From CAVSWN01 sp046728115 (GTDB lineage Bacteria; Acidobacteriota; Vicinamibacteria; Vicinamibacterales; CAVVIG01), in assembly GCA_046728115.1 (NCBI GenBank), contig JBKPDW010000475.1, positions 1-7,936 of the forward strand: a stretch of 7,936 bases of DNA, written 5' to 3'. Made by a program: the position numbers and the translations under genes. Within the stretch, counting starts at the first letter, position 1. Every line of letters begins with the position of its first letter. The notes beneath the pieces are model-generated. The model was not told the origin of the DNA. It saw only the letters and a list, made by a program, of their open reading frames with translations, and made no database searches. This document shows, piece by piece, positions 1 to 5,704 of this stretch.

Positions 1-1
1 G

Positions 2-235
2 GCATACGCAGTCCTCCTCGCATACGCGCGAGGCACACTGATTGCCTCTTTTTGGGGGATGCGCAGCAAAGCGGATACCACGAAGCCGCCAGCGGATATC
101 GGCCGTCGGGCCGTGGGTTCGATGAACAGCCTGCGCGCCAGAATCTCCGAAACTCCGACGGGCCGTAACCGACCGGAGGCCCGATCGCGCTCATCCGCTG
201 TGGGCGACTTCCCGCCGATCGACGTGAAAGCCTAG
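2..235 (+). CDS. 3' end of an upstream gene, possible membrane protein (partial)
   Basis: A frame open from the window edge to TAG at 233-235 gives 77 residues with no start in view, so the gene would begin upstream. The first ~20 residues (AYAVLLAYARGTLIASFWGM) are hydrophobic and could be the end of a membrane helix. The rest is polar and rich in Arg, Ser and Pro, ending FPPIDVKA, as expected of a soluble tail after a last membrane segment. Third codon positions are mostly G or C, like the neighbours. I recognise no family. A second forward frame is also open here for about 55 codons before a stop near 168, so the frame choice rests mainly on the hydrophobic-then-polar pattern and on it ending just before the next gene. 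It could also be non-coding. Confidence 0.4.
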   Translation, partial: AYAVLLAYARGTLIASFWGMRSKADTTKPPADIGRRAVGSMNSLRARISETPTGRNRPEARSRSSAVGDFPPIDVKA

Positions 236-373
236 GCGTTGCAGGATTTTGCCGAATGGCAACGAAATGCTGACGGCCAGCCAGGAAGCGCTGTTGTCCT
301 GGAGAACGTCAGAAGCGGAGTGGAACGCGTGTTGCTATTGCCGGCCGAACCTCACTTCTTCCTGGAGGCAACA

Positions 374-880
374 GTGCGCAAGATTTTCGCGTCCGTCATA
401 ACCCTCTGCCTGATTGTCGTGGCGGCCTTCGCCAGACCCTCGGCTCAGCAAACCGTGCGGCCCGCCGCCGCCGCAGCCCCGACGGTGGACGACGTCCTGA
501 GAGCCGTACGCGCCGACCTGCAGACCAGCCGCGCCGACGTCCTGGCCAAGAACATGACGCTCAGCGCCGAGCAAGCCGCTAAATTCTGGCCCGTGTTCGA
601 GCAATATCAGAAAGAGCAGAACGTCATCATGGACGAGCAAATGAAGGGCATCCAGCAGTACGTGGACAACGCTGAGAACCTCGATGACGCCGGCGCCCTG
701 GCCCTGATGAAAGCCCACCTCGATCGGGATGCCAAGATGAACGCGCTGCGACAGCAATGGCTCGGCGAATTCCAGAAGGTGTTGCCCACGAAGCTCGCTG
801 CACGCGCGATGCAGATCGACCGGCGCCTGTCGCTCGTACACCAGATCGAGTTCGCTGCACGGATTCCGCTCGTTCACTGA
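374..880 (+). CDS. Exported small helical protein (FWPVF-type, Spy/CpxP-like in style)
   Basis: A 168-residue protein of unknown function. I chose GTG at 374 because GGAGG lies 5 nt upstream (364-368) and a signal peptide follows at once: KIFASVITLCLIVVAAFA, with cleavage likely near residue 20 or 24. The open frame runs back to 239, but those extra 45 residues would bury the signal peptide. After an Ala/Pro-rich linker (residues 30-37) the mature part is charged and probably all-helical, with an LSAEQAAKFWPVFEQY core at residues 63-78. The pattern recalls small periplasmic helical proteins such as the Spy/CpxP group, but I see no clear LTxxQ repeats, so that is only a resemblance. It is a paralogue of the protein at 4926-5444; the two align without gaps to the C-terminus (here AARIPLVH, there AASLPIVQ). 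A periplasmic location is inferred. Confidence 0.85.
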   Translation: MRKIFASVITLCLIVVAAFARPSAQQTVRPAAAAAPTVDDVLRAVRADLQTSRADVLAKNMTLSAEQAAKFWPVFEQYQKEQNVIMDEQMKGIQQYVDNAENLDDAGALALMKAHLDRDAKMNALRQQWLGEFQKVLPTKLAARAMQIDRRLSLVHQIEFAARIPLVH

Positions 881-1094
881 GGTCGCGCAATGGGAGACAG
901 GATCGGCGATTGACTGCCGGCTGCTGAGGACTCACCTGCCTCCTCGCCGAACGTCTTTCTTCAAGATTCCAGCCGCGTAACGCGTCGGGGTTTCGGTCCA
1001 CACTCGACGAGGCAGTCGGGATGTATCTCGCGGGTAGACACGAACCATCAACAACGGTTTGACAGCAAAGCAAGCGCCTGTTTTGCCTCCACAC

Positions 1095-1100
1095 TACAAT
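1095..1100 (+). promoter_or_regulatory. Candidate -10 box for a leaderless DUF5655 transcript
   Basis: TACAAT matches the bacterial -10 consensus at five of six positions and ends 6 nt before the ATG at 1107. No purine-rich ribosome binding site lies between them or just upstream. That spacing is what leaderless genes show, where transcription starts at or next to the A of the start codon. A perfect TTGACA lies at 1059-1064, but its 30-bp spacing is too long for a standard -35/-10 pair. Inference from sequence only. Confidence 0.35.
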
Positions 1101-1106
1101 TCTCCA

Positions 1107-1586
1107 ATGCCCGGCCGCGAGTGCCACCACTGCAAGCAGTGGATCGAAGAAGGCGAGACGCACGACTGCTGGACGACAACCGAGGCGGCGCTGACCGAAG
1201 ATCTCTCCGACGATCTGCGCGACGCCTGGGAACGGCTGCGCGAAACGGCTCTCGCCTTCGGCGACCAGCGGATTTACGCGTCGGGCACGGCGATCATGTT
1301 CTCGCGAAAGTCCTGCTACTTCTTCGTGCGTCCGCGGAGAAGCTTCCTGCAAGTGTGCGTGTTCCTGGGTCGCGCCGTGCGCGCGCCGTACGTGCGCCGC
1401 GTCGAACGCAAGTCGGCCTCCAAGCTCGCGAACATCATCCACATCCGGCACAGAGACGAAGTCGAGCCGCCAATCACCGACTGGCTGCAGGAAGCCTACG
1501 ATCTCCCTGACAAACTGGCGGAGCGGGCAGTAAACGGATCGAAGCGCAAGAAATCCACGGGGAGGCGTAAGCTGGCGGCCAGGTAG
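1107..1586 (+). CDS. DUF5655 domain protein with N-terminal zinc-binding motif
   Basis: A 159-residue, probably cytoplasmic protein of unknown function. The N-terminus carries C6-x2-C9-x9-H19-x-C21, a likely zinc knuckle; DUF5655 proteins often have a short Cys/His motif there. Residues ~37-135 match my recollection of DUF5655: a helix with WERLRETALAFGD, then RIYASGTAIMFSRK, aromatic strands CYFFVRPRRSFLQVCVFLG, and the closing HIRHRDEVEPPITDWLQEAY segment. The last 18 residues are Lys/Arg-rich (SKRKKSTGRRK), which could contact nucleic acid. The frame extends back to TTG at 1059, but I prefer ATG at 1107 because the zinc motif begins five residues in, as is usual, and a -10-like TACAAT sits 6 nt before it. 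There is no visible Shine-Dalgarno sequence. The gene stands alone, with gaps of over 200 bp on both sides. Confidence 0.85.
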   Translation: MPGRECHHCKQWIEEGETHDCWTTTEAALTEDLSDDLRDAWERLRETALAFGDQRIYASGTAIMFSRKSCYFFVRPRRSFLQVCVFLGRAVRAPYVRRVERKSASKLANIIHIRHRDEVEPPITDWLQEAYDLPDKLAERAVNGSKRKKSTGRRKLAAR

Positions 1587-1741
1587 CTTCCGCCTTGGAA
1601 TTCGAAGTTACACAAACCCTAATTAACGGTTCCACCGTCAAAGTGGCTGAGGTACAAACGTCAAATCGTCTGTATGCGAATGCAACATGAGGAGCCCCGA
1701 GTCGGACCTTTGCCACCTCGGTCTGCGGCGGGAACTCCGTT

Positions 1742-1852
1742 GTGCGGCGACTGACGGTTACAATCGCATGCGAAAAGTGCAACCGTCCCGTGGATGTGCT
1801 TCGGCCCGGCCTGGCCGGTTCGAGGTTCCGACCGTCTGCGCGAGGTGAGTGA
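1742..1852 (+). CDS. Possible 36-residue CxxC mini-protein overlapping the radical SAM start
   Basis: A short frame from GTG 1742 to TGA 1850-1852 encodes about 36 residues beginning VRRLTVTIACEKCNRPV, with one CxxC pair and a basic C-terminal half. Its stop overlaps the ATG of the radical SAM gene as TGATG, an arrangement typical of translationally coupled genes. Against it: no ribosome binding site is evident before the GTG, there is only one Cys pair, third-position GC is modest, and a second overlapping frame (ATG 1768 to TGA 1846-1848, 26 residues) is also open. It may be only the 5' leader of the downstream gene. Listed because a small metal-binding partner or leader peptide would easily be missed here. 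Confidence 0.2.
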   Translation: MRRLTVTIACEKCNRPVDVLRPGLAGSRFRPSARGE

Positions 1853-3600
1853 TGGACCAGCGACGCGGAGTGCCTATCGTGTTGACGGCTCCTCTCACGG
1901 AGAGCGTCGATCACGCAGGATTCTTCATTCAGATGTCTCTGGCTTCAATTCCAGAGTGGATGGAGTGGGTCATCGACAAAAAGTACCCGGCCTGGCGAGA
2001 AGTACCGAAGATGGCCGACGGCCGCGCCGCCACGGCACCGGCCGGGCTCCGTGTCCTCGAAGCGGTGCTCGCGCGCACGTTTGGCAGGGACCAGGTCGCG
2101 GTCTGCTATCCGGAGCAGCTGCCGGAGTTCATTGGTCACGCCACGCGAGTGATCGCCGTTTCGACCCATAACCCGCTGGGCACGACCTTCGCGGCAGGGG
2201 TCTACGCGTCGATTTTCGGAACCTCGCGCGAGCCGGTCAACGCGCTCTATGCGCGCAGGATGTTCGACACCATTCGCGAGGCCCGACAGCGATACCGGTT
2301 TTCCGTGATCCTCGGCGGGTCTGGTGCCTGGCAGATTCAGGAAACGGGCGCTCGCGTGGAGTTCGGGATCGATACGGTCGTCACCGGTCGCGCCGAAAGC
2401 CAGGACGTGATCGAACTGTTCCGGCGCGCGCTGGCGGGTGACCCGCTGCCGGAGAGCGTCGACGCGCACCACCCGCACGACGCCGCGCAGATGATCGTGC
2501 CCGAGACGCGCACCTCGTTTGGCGTGATCGAGATGACCACTGGCTGCGGCCGCCGCTGCGCCTTCTGTCAGCCGGACCTGAACCCGCGGATTTCGGTGCC
2601 GAAGCCGGAGATCCTGAAAGCGGTTGCGGCTAATGTCGCGGCGGGCAACCGTCAGGTATCGCTCGCTACGGAAGACATGTTCATCTGGCGGACCGACGAA
2701 GCCGCGCTGCCCTTTTTCGTGCCGAACCGCACGGAGCTCCTCGATCTGTACCGCAGCATCGTCGAATATCCGGGCGTCGAGCAGGTGACTTTGTCGCATG
2801 CCACGATTGCGCCTGCGCTCGTCGATCCCGATCTCATCGCGGAACTGAGCGCGTTGCTCCTCGATCGAAGCCCGATCAGACTCCGGTCGGTCAGCACGCA
2901 TCCAGAAGGACGCGCGCTGGCGCCGCTCATCGGGATCGAGACCGGCTCGGTGCGGATCGCCCGTCAAATCATGGCCGGCAAGGCGTTGCCCTTCGACATC
3001 AAGGACTGGCCCCACATCGTTCTCAACGGACTCGAGATTCTGAACCGGAACAACTGGTTCCCTGTGTGCACGCTGATCGTCGGGTCGCCGGGGGAAACCG
3101 ACGATGATGCGAAGGCGACGATCGACTTGCTCTACGAGGCCGAACGGCGAGGCTTGCACTGCATGTGGGTGCCGTCCATCTTCACGCCGCTCGTGCGGAC
3201 GCGCATGGAAAACGGCGAGGGAATCCGCGAGACGCAGATGCTCTCCAAACTGCAGTGGCAGGTCATCATGAAAGCCTGGGCAGTCGCCTCGCGTATCGGC
3301 CTTCAATCTACGTGGGGAAAGTGGTCGTTTGGAGTCGGCGCCCTCGTGTTATGGGCGTCGCGCCTACGCCGATTGAACGGCCCGAACTTCACCGGGCCGC
3401 TCCTCCAGTTTTCCGGTGTCGTACCCGAACGATGGCTCGAACGTGCCGGCGTGCTTTATCACGGCCACCCTCTCCCCCGGCGGACGCGCGGCGATCTGCT
3501 GGCCACAGTTCGGCCTGATTGGCGGGAGGCGATGGATCTGGCTCGTGCAGGTCGCCCCGCGGCGCGCCCGCGCCGCCTGGCCGTGGTGGAGGTGACGTGA
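1852..3600 (+). CDS. Radical SAM enzyme with N-terminal B12-binding-like domain
   Basis: A 582-residue probable radical SAM enzyme. The [4Fe-4S]/SAM motif is CGRRCAFC (C232, C236, C239), the usual CX3CX2C. It is followed by IGIETGSVRIARQIMAGK (~360-377), like the GIESGS segment of the family, and GSPGETDDD (411-419), seen in B12-type and MiaB-like members. Residues ~80-195 resemble the Rossmann-type cobalamin domain: a VIAVSTHNPLG strand and loop, VILGGSGAW (152-160), then GIDTVVTGRAESQDVIELF. The classic DxHxxG cobalt ligand motif is absent, so B12 binding is uncertain. The C-terminal ~130 residues are basic and I cannot assign them. ATG 1852 is preferred over GTG 1849 because GAGGTGA (1842-1848) is well placed for it. 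The substrate is unknown and no pathway genes are adjacent. A degenerate receiver-like gene follows after 67 bp, perhaps co-transcribed. Confidence 0.9.
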   Translation: MDQRRGVPIVLTAPLTESVDHAGFFIQMSLASIPEWMEWVIDKKYPAWREVPKMADGRAATAPAGLRVLEAVLARTFGRDQVAVCYPEQLPEFIGHATRVIAVSTHNPLGTTFAAGVYASIFGTSREPVNALYARRMFDTIREARQRYRFSVILGGSGAWQIQETGARVEFGIDTVVTGRAESQDVIELFRRALAGDPLPESVDAHHPHDAAQMIVPETRTSFGVIEMTTGCGRRCAFCQPDLNPRISVPKPEILKAVAANVAAGNRQVSLATEDMFIWRTDEAALPFFVPNRTELLDLYRSIVEYPGVEQVTLSHATIAPALVDPDLIAELSALLLDRSPIRLRSVSTHPEGRALAPLIGIETGSVRIARQIMAGKALPFDIKDWPHIVLNGLEILNRNNWFPVCTLIVGSPGETDDDAKATIDLLYEAERRGLHCMWVPSIFTPLVRTRMENGEGIRETQMLSKLQWQVIMKAWAVASRIGLQSTWGKWSFGVGALVLWASRLRRLNGPNFTGPLLQFSGVVPERWLERAGVLYHGHPLPRRTRGDLLATVRPDWREAMDLARAGRPAARPRRLAVVEVT

Positions 3601-3667
3601 CCAAACATTGGCGGTGATCCCCTGACGCGCTGGTGAACTCAATCAATCGCGGACGGTTTCTGGTCTG

Positions 3668-4081
3668 ATGGTCGATGCGACCATGCGACCGCCACCGCCG
3701 CCCGACATCGTGCTCCTCGCTGTCGAATGGCAGCCGCGAATCCTCATTCGCGCGCAACTGATCGAAGAGGGGTTCGAAGTCGTCGCGACGGACACATGGT
3801 CGATGATGCGGCGGTACCTGAGACCTGCATCCAAGCCGCGGTTGGTGATCGTCGATCTGAAAGGGCTTCCCGAGCCTCAGTCGGTGCTGCGCGATCTGCG
3901 CGTGCTGATGAGACCTGATCGTGTGCTGGTCCTGACAGCGACAGGAACGATTCGACCGGCCGATATCGAACAGTCAAGATTTCGTGCGCTCTCGCGACCC
4001 ATCGTCATCGAAGAGATCGTCCGAGCAGCTGCGAACGCGATTCGATCCGCCGACAATATGCCAGGATCGGTGTCCCCATGA
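3668..4081 (+). CDS. Stand-alone degenerate response-regulator receiver domain protein
   Basis: A 137-residue cytoplasmic protein that reads as a single receiver (REC) fold: beta-1 DIVLLAVE (13-20), helix RILIRAQLIEEGFEV, beta-3 PRLVIVDL (57-64) with Asp63 where the phosphoacceptor should be, beta-4 RVLVLTAT (85-92) with the switch Thr90, and SRPI (109-112) where the conserved Lys-Pro normally lies. Two features are degenerate: the acidic pair after beta-1 is reduced to one Glu (E20), and the Lys is an Arg (R110). It may therefore bind Mg poorly and act as a pseudo-receiver or protein-docking module. There is no output domain and no neighbouring kinase. ATG 3668 gives a Pro-rich start; ATG 3683 is an alternative, and neither has a strong ribosome binding site. 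The gene lies 67 bp after the radical SAM gene in the same direction and converges on the gene ending at 4135. Confidence 0.65.
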   Translation: MVDATMRPPPPPDIVLLAVEWQPRILIRAQLIEEGFEVVATDTWSMMRRYLRPASKPRLVIVDLKGLPEPQSVLRDLRVLMRPDRVLVLTATGTIRPADIEQSRFRALSRPIVIEEIVRAAANAIRSADNMPGSVSP

Positions 4082-4134
4082 CGTCTGCGACCAGGTTTTC
4101 GCAGCCGCTCTCGCTGGTGCTCGCGGAGAGGCCC

Positions 4135-4902
4135 TTAGGGTTGCACGGTCACCGCGGCACTCAACGTGAACTGCAACCGTGTCTCGGCGGCCAGTTTCAG
4201 GTGCTCGGTGCCTGAGGCTGAAACGATGGCTCCGGCGCCACCTCCGGCGGCTGCGCCGATGGCTGCACCTGTGCCGCCTCCCGCGATAGCGCCGACGACA
4301 GCGCCCAAACCGGCGCCGCCGACGACTTTCCGGGTCGTCTTCTTGCCTTCGCCGCCGCCTTTCTGCTCGACGTAGTTCGTAACGATGTCGTACTTCCTTC
4401 CACCAAAGCTGAGCGTGTTGGCTTTCAGCGAAACTTTGTCCGCACCCTTCATCTTGCCGGCCTGCTCGACCTTTGCAACCTGCACCACGACTGCGGCATT
4501 CCGCGGGATGACGACCTTTCCTCCCATCATCACGGGATCGTCGAGCAGCGCCTTGAAGGTCATACCGGCCTGGGTCACGTCGACGTCAATCCCTTGCGTC
4601 AAGAGCACGTTCAGCACGGTGCCCGAAGGGACGGTGATCGGGGCTGGCGCCTTTGCCGGGTCGGGAGCAGGCGGAGGGGGCGTCTTGCGCGGAGAGAATT
4701 CCAACGCGGTAATGTCTTCGACCTTGAACTCCGCGACCCTCCCGTTATCGAGCAGTATGCGCACGATTTTGACGTCGGCGCTCATGAACGACCCGCTGAC
4801 GCTCTGACCCGACCGAAGCTTGACCCGATCGGCCAACAAGCTCGCGGTGCCGAACGTCACGAGTGTCGCGAGGGTTGCAAACATCAGAGACGGTCTTCGC
4901 AT
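4135..4902 (-). CDS. Exported protein: small beta-barrel-like, VPSGT domain and glycine zipper
   Basis: A 255-residue predicted envelope protein of unknown function. The start ATG at 4900-4902 follows AGAGGTGG (4908-4915, minus strand). An upstream in-frame GTG overlaps the previous gene's stop but lacks a ribosome binding site. The signal peptide is ~1-24 (LMFATLATLVTFGTASLLA). Parts in order: residues 25-70 resemble a short Sm-like beta-barrel (VKLRSGQSVSGSF ... VEDITALEF); a Pro/Ala linker 73-89; a beta-rich region ~90-180 opening ITVPSGTVLNVLLTQGIDVD and including GKVVIPRNAAV, a type I have seen in acidobacterial proteins and which recalls VirB10/TrbI-like beta domains; then a glycine zipper 195-226 of GxxxG repeats that could insert in or pack on a membrane; then a last beta segment ending VTVQP. 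It is the second gene of a leftward operon, 23 bp after the helical protein gene. Confidence 0.8.
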   Translation of the reverse strand: MRRPSLMFATLATLVTFGTASLLADRVKLRSGQSVSGSFMSADVKIVRILLDNGRVAEFKVEDITALEFSPRKTPPPPAPDPAKAPAPITVPSGTVLNVLLTQGIDVDVTQAGMTFKALLDDPVMMGGKVVIPRNAAVVVQVAKVEQAGKMKGADKVSLKANTLSFGGRKYDIVTNYVEQKGGGEGKKTTRKVVGGAGLGAVVGAIAGGGTGAAIGAAAGGGAGAIVSASGTEHLKLAAETRLQFTLSAAVTVQP

Positions 4903-4925
4903 GGCTGCCACCTCTTGATCGGAGT

Positions 4926-5444
4926 TCACTGGACGATGGGCAGAGACGCGGCAATCTGCAAGTCGAGTATCAGCAGGATTTGGTTTTCGACTTGAAGAAA
5001 CCGGGCGGCCGTTTTGGGCGACAACACCGACTTGAACCGGTCGTAGTAGCGTGCCTTGAGCGCGTTCCGGCGGGCCTCGAGGTCGAGCGCGCCGCTTGCG
5101 AGGCGATCGGCGACGGCGTCCGTCATCTTCTCGTAGTTGTCAGCATATTCCTTGATGAGCGCGAGGCGGTCGTCGTTGATTTTTGCGAGCTCGGTTTCGT
5201 ATTCACGGTAGACAGGCCAGAACTTCTCGTCATCGGCTTCAGTAAACTGCATCATCTCGGTAATGATCGCAATCTTCTGCGAGCGAATGTCCGACCGCAG
5301 AAGTTCAACATAGGCGCGAAGATTTGCCTCGCGCGTGTCGTCCGGAGCGGCCGGCCTGGCTCCCTGGGCCAGTGCGAGTCGAGGGGCCATACCCAGCGCG
5401 AGCGTAAGCGCGACGCCGGTTTTCAAAAGCGCGGATCGAACCAT
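4926..5444 (-). CDS. Exported small helical protein, paralogue of the 374-880 product
   Basis: A 172-residue predicted periplasmic protein of unknown function. I chose ATG at 5442-5444 because GGAG lies 7 nt upstream (5452-5455, minus strand) and a clean signal peptide follows: KTGVALTLALGMAPRLALA, cleavage near residue 26. An ATG 13 codons upstream would give a polar pre-extension. The mature part is highly charged and probably helical, with FTEADDEKFWPVYREYETEL at 67-86, and ends AASLPIVQ. By hand, residues 75-172 align without gaps to residues 71-168 of the product at 374-880, with about 36 of 98 identical; the alignment extends about 26 residues further upstream with the same offset. It is the first gene of the leftward operon with the glycine-zipper gene and is divergent from the DUF3300/DUF2950 pair. 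A Spy/CpxP-like chaperone or stress role is possible but not shown. Confidence 0.85.
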   Translation of the reverse strand: MVRSALLKTGVALTLALGMAPRLALAQGARPAAPDDTREANLRAYVELLRSDIRSQKIAIITEMMQFTEADDEKFWPVYREYETELAKINDDRLALIKEYADNYEKMTDAVADRLASGALDLEARRNALKARYYDRFKSVLSPKTAARFLQVENQILLILDLQIAASLPIVQ

Positions 5445-5582
5445 GATGTCACTCCGTCCTGAGTTATACACCTGAGCCCACACGGCGCGTTCGGCACGGT
5501 TGCCTCTCCCGCGTCGCAGATGTGCTGTTCGGTCGTCTTCGGTCAGCCGTGCAGCATGAAGGTACCTGAGCGCAGCCGTCGC

Positions 5583-5606
5583 CGCAACTCATCTGATCAG
5601 GTTGCG
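5583..5606. promoter_or_regulatory. Inverted repeat, candidate operator between divergent operons
   Basis: CGCAAC (5583-5588) and GTTGCG (5601-5606) form a perfect 6-bp inverted repeat around a 12-bp centre that ends in the 8-bp palindrome CTGATCAG (5593-5600). It lies within the 260-bp gap between the two divergent operons and overlaps a weak -35-like sequence facing right, so a dimeric regulator could bind here. No run of T follows, which argues against a terminator. No binding protein can be named. Confidence 0.3.
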
Positions 5607-5630
5607 CCAACTCGGCGTTCCACGTAGAGT
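5602..5630 (+). promoter_or_regulatory. Weak candidate promoter for the DUF3300-DUF2950 operon
   Basis: TTGCGC (5602-5607) and TAGAGT (5625-5630) are exactly 17 bp apart, matching the sigma-70 consensus at three of six and four of six positions. A start near 5637 would leave a leader of about 68 nt before the ATG at 5705. The -35 part overlaps the right arm of the inverted repeat. In a high-GC sequence such a match can occur by chance, so this is only a candidate. Confidence 0.2.
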
Positions 5631-5704
5631 CAAGATCTTCACCGCATTGCGGAGCAGTCGAAAACGGCGCCACTTCCGATGAAAGCGCCAATGGCAGGCT
5701 GATC

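Noticed and set aside
2..27. Direct repeat GCATACGC at 2-9 and 20-27
   Set aside because: Two short copies only, inside a likely coding frame; no array or flanking symmetry.
1059..1064. Perfect TTGACA as a -35 box
   Set aside because: The good -10 match is 30 bp away, and nothing 16-18 bp downstream resembles a -10 box.
627..1451. 274-codon minus-strand frame over the 374-880 and DUF5655 genes
   Set aside because: It crosses two unrelated plus-strand genes and their gap, has arginine-rich composition and no motif.
1626..1638. ACGGT-TCC-ACCGT hairpin after the DUF5655 gene
   Set aside because: A 5-bp stem with a 3-nt loop and no T-run; too weak to call a terminator.
1945..3306. 453-codon open frame on the minus strand inside the radical SAM gene
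   Set aside because: It is Arg/Asp/His-rich with no recognisable motif, and lies opposite a gene with intact radical SAM motifs; long antisense frames are expected in high-GC coding DNA.
4108..4130. CTCTCGC / GCGGAGAG imperfect hairpin between the convergent genes, as a shared terminator
   Set aside because: The stem has a bulged G and no T-run follows on either strand, so it is not convincing as an intrinsic terminator.
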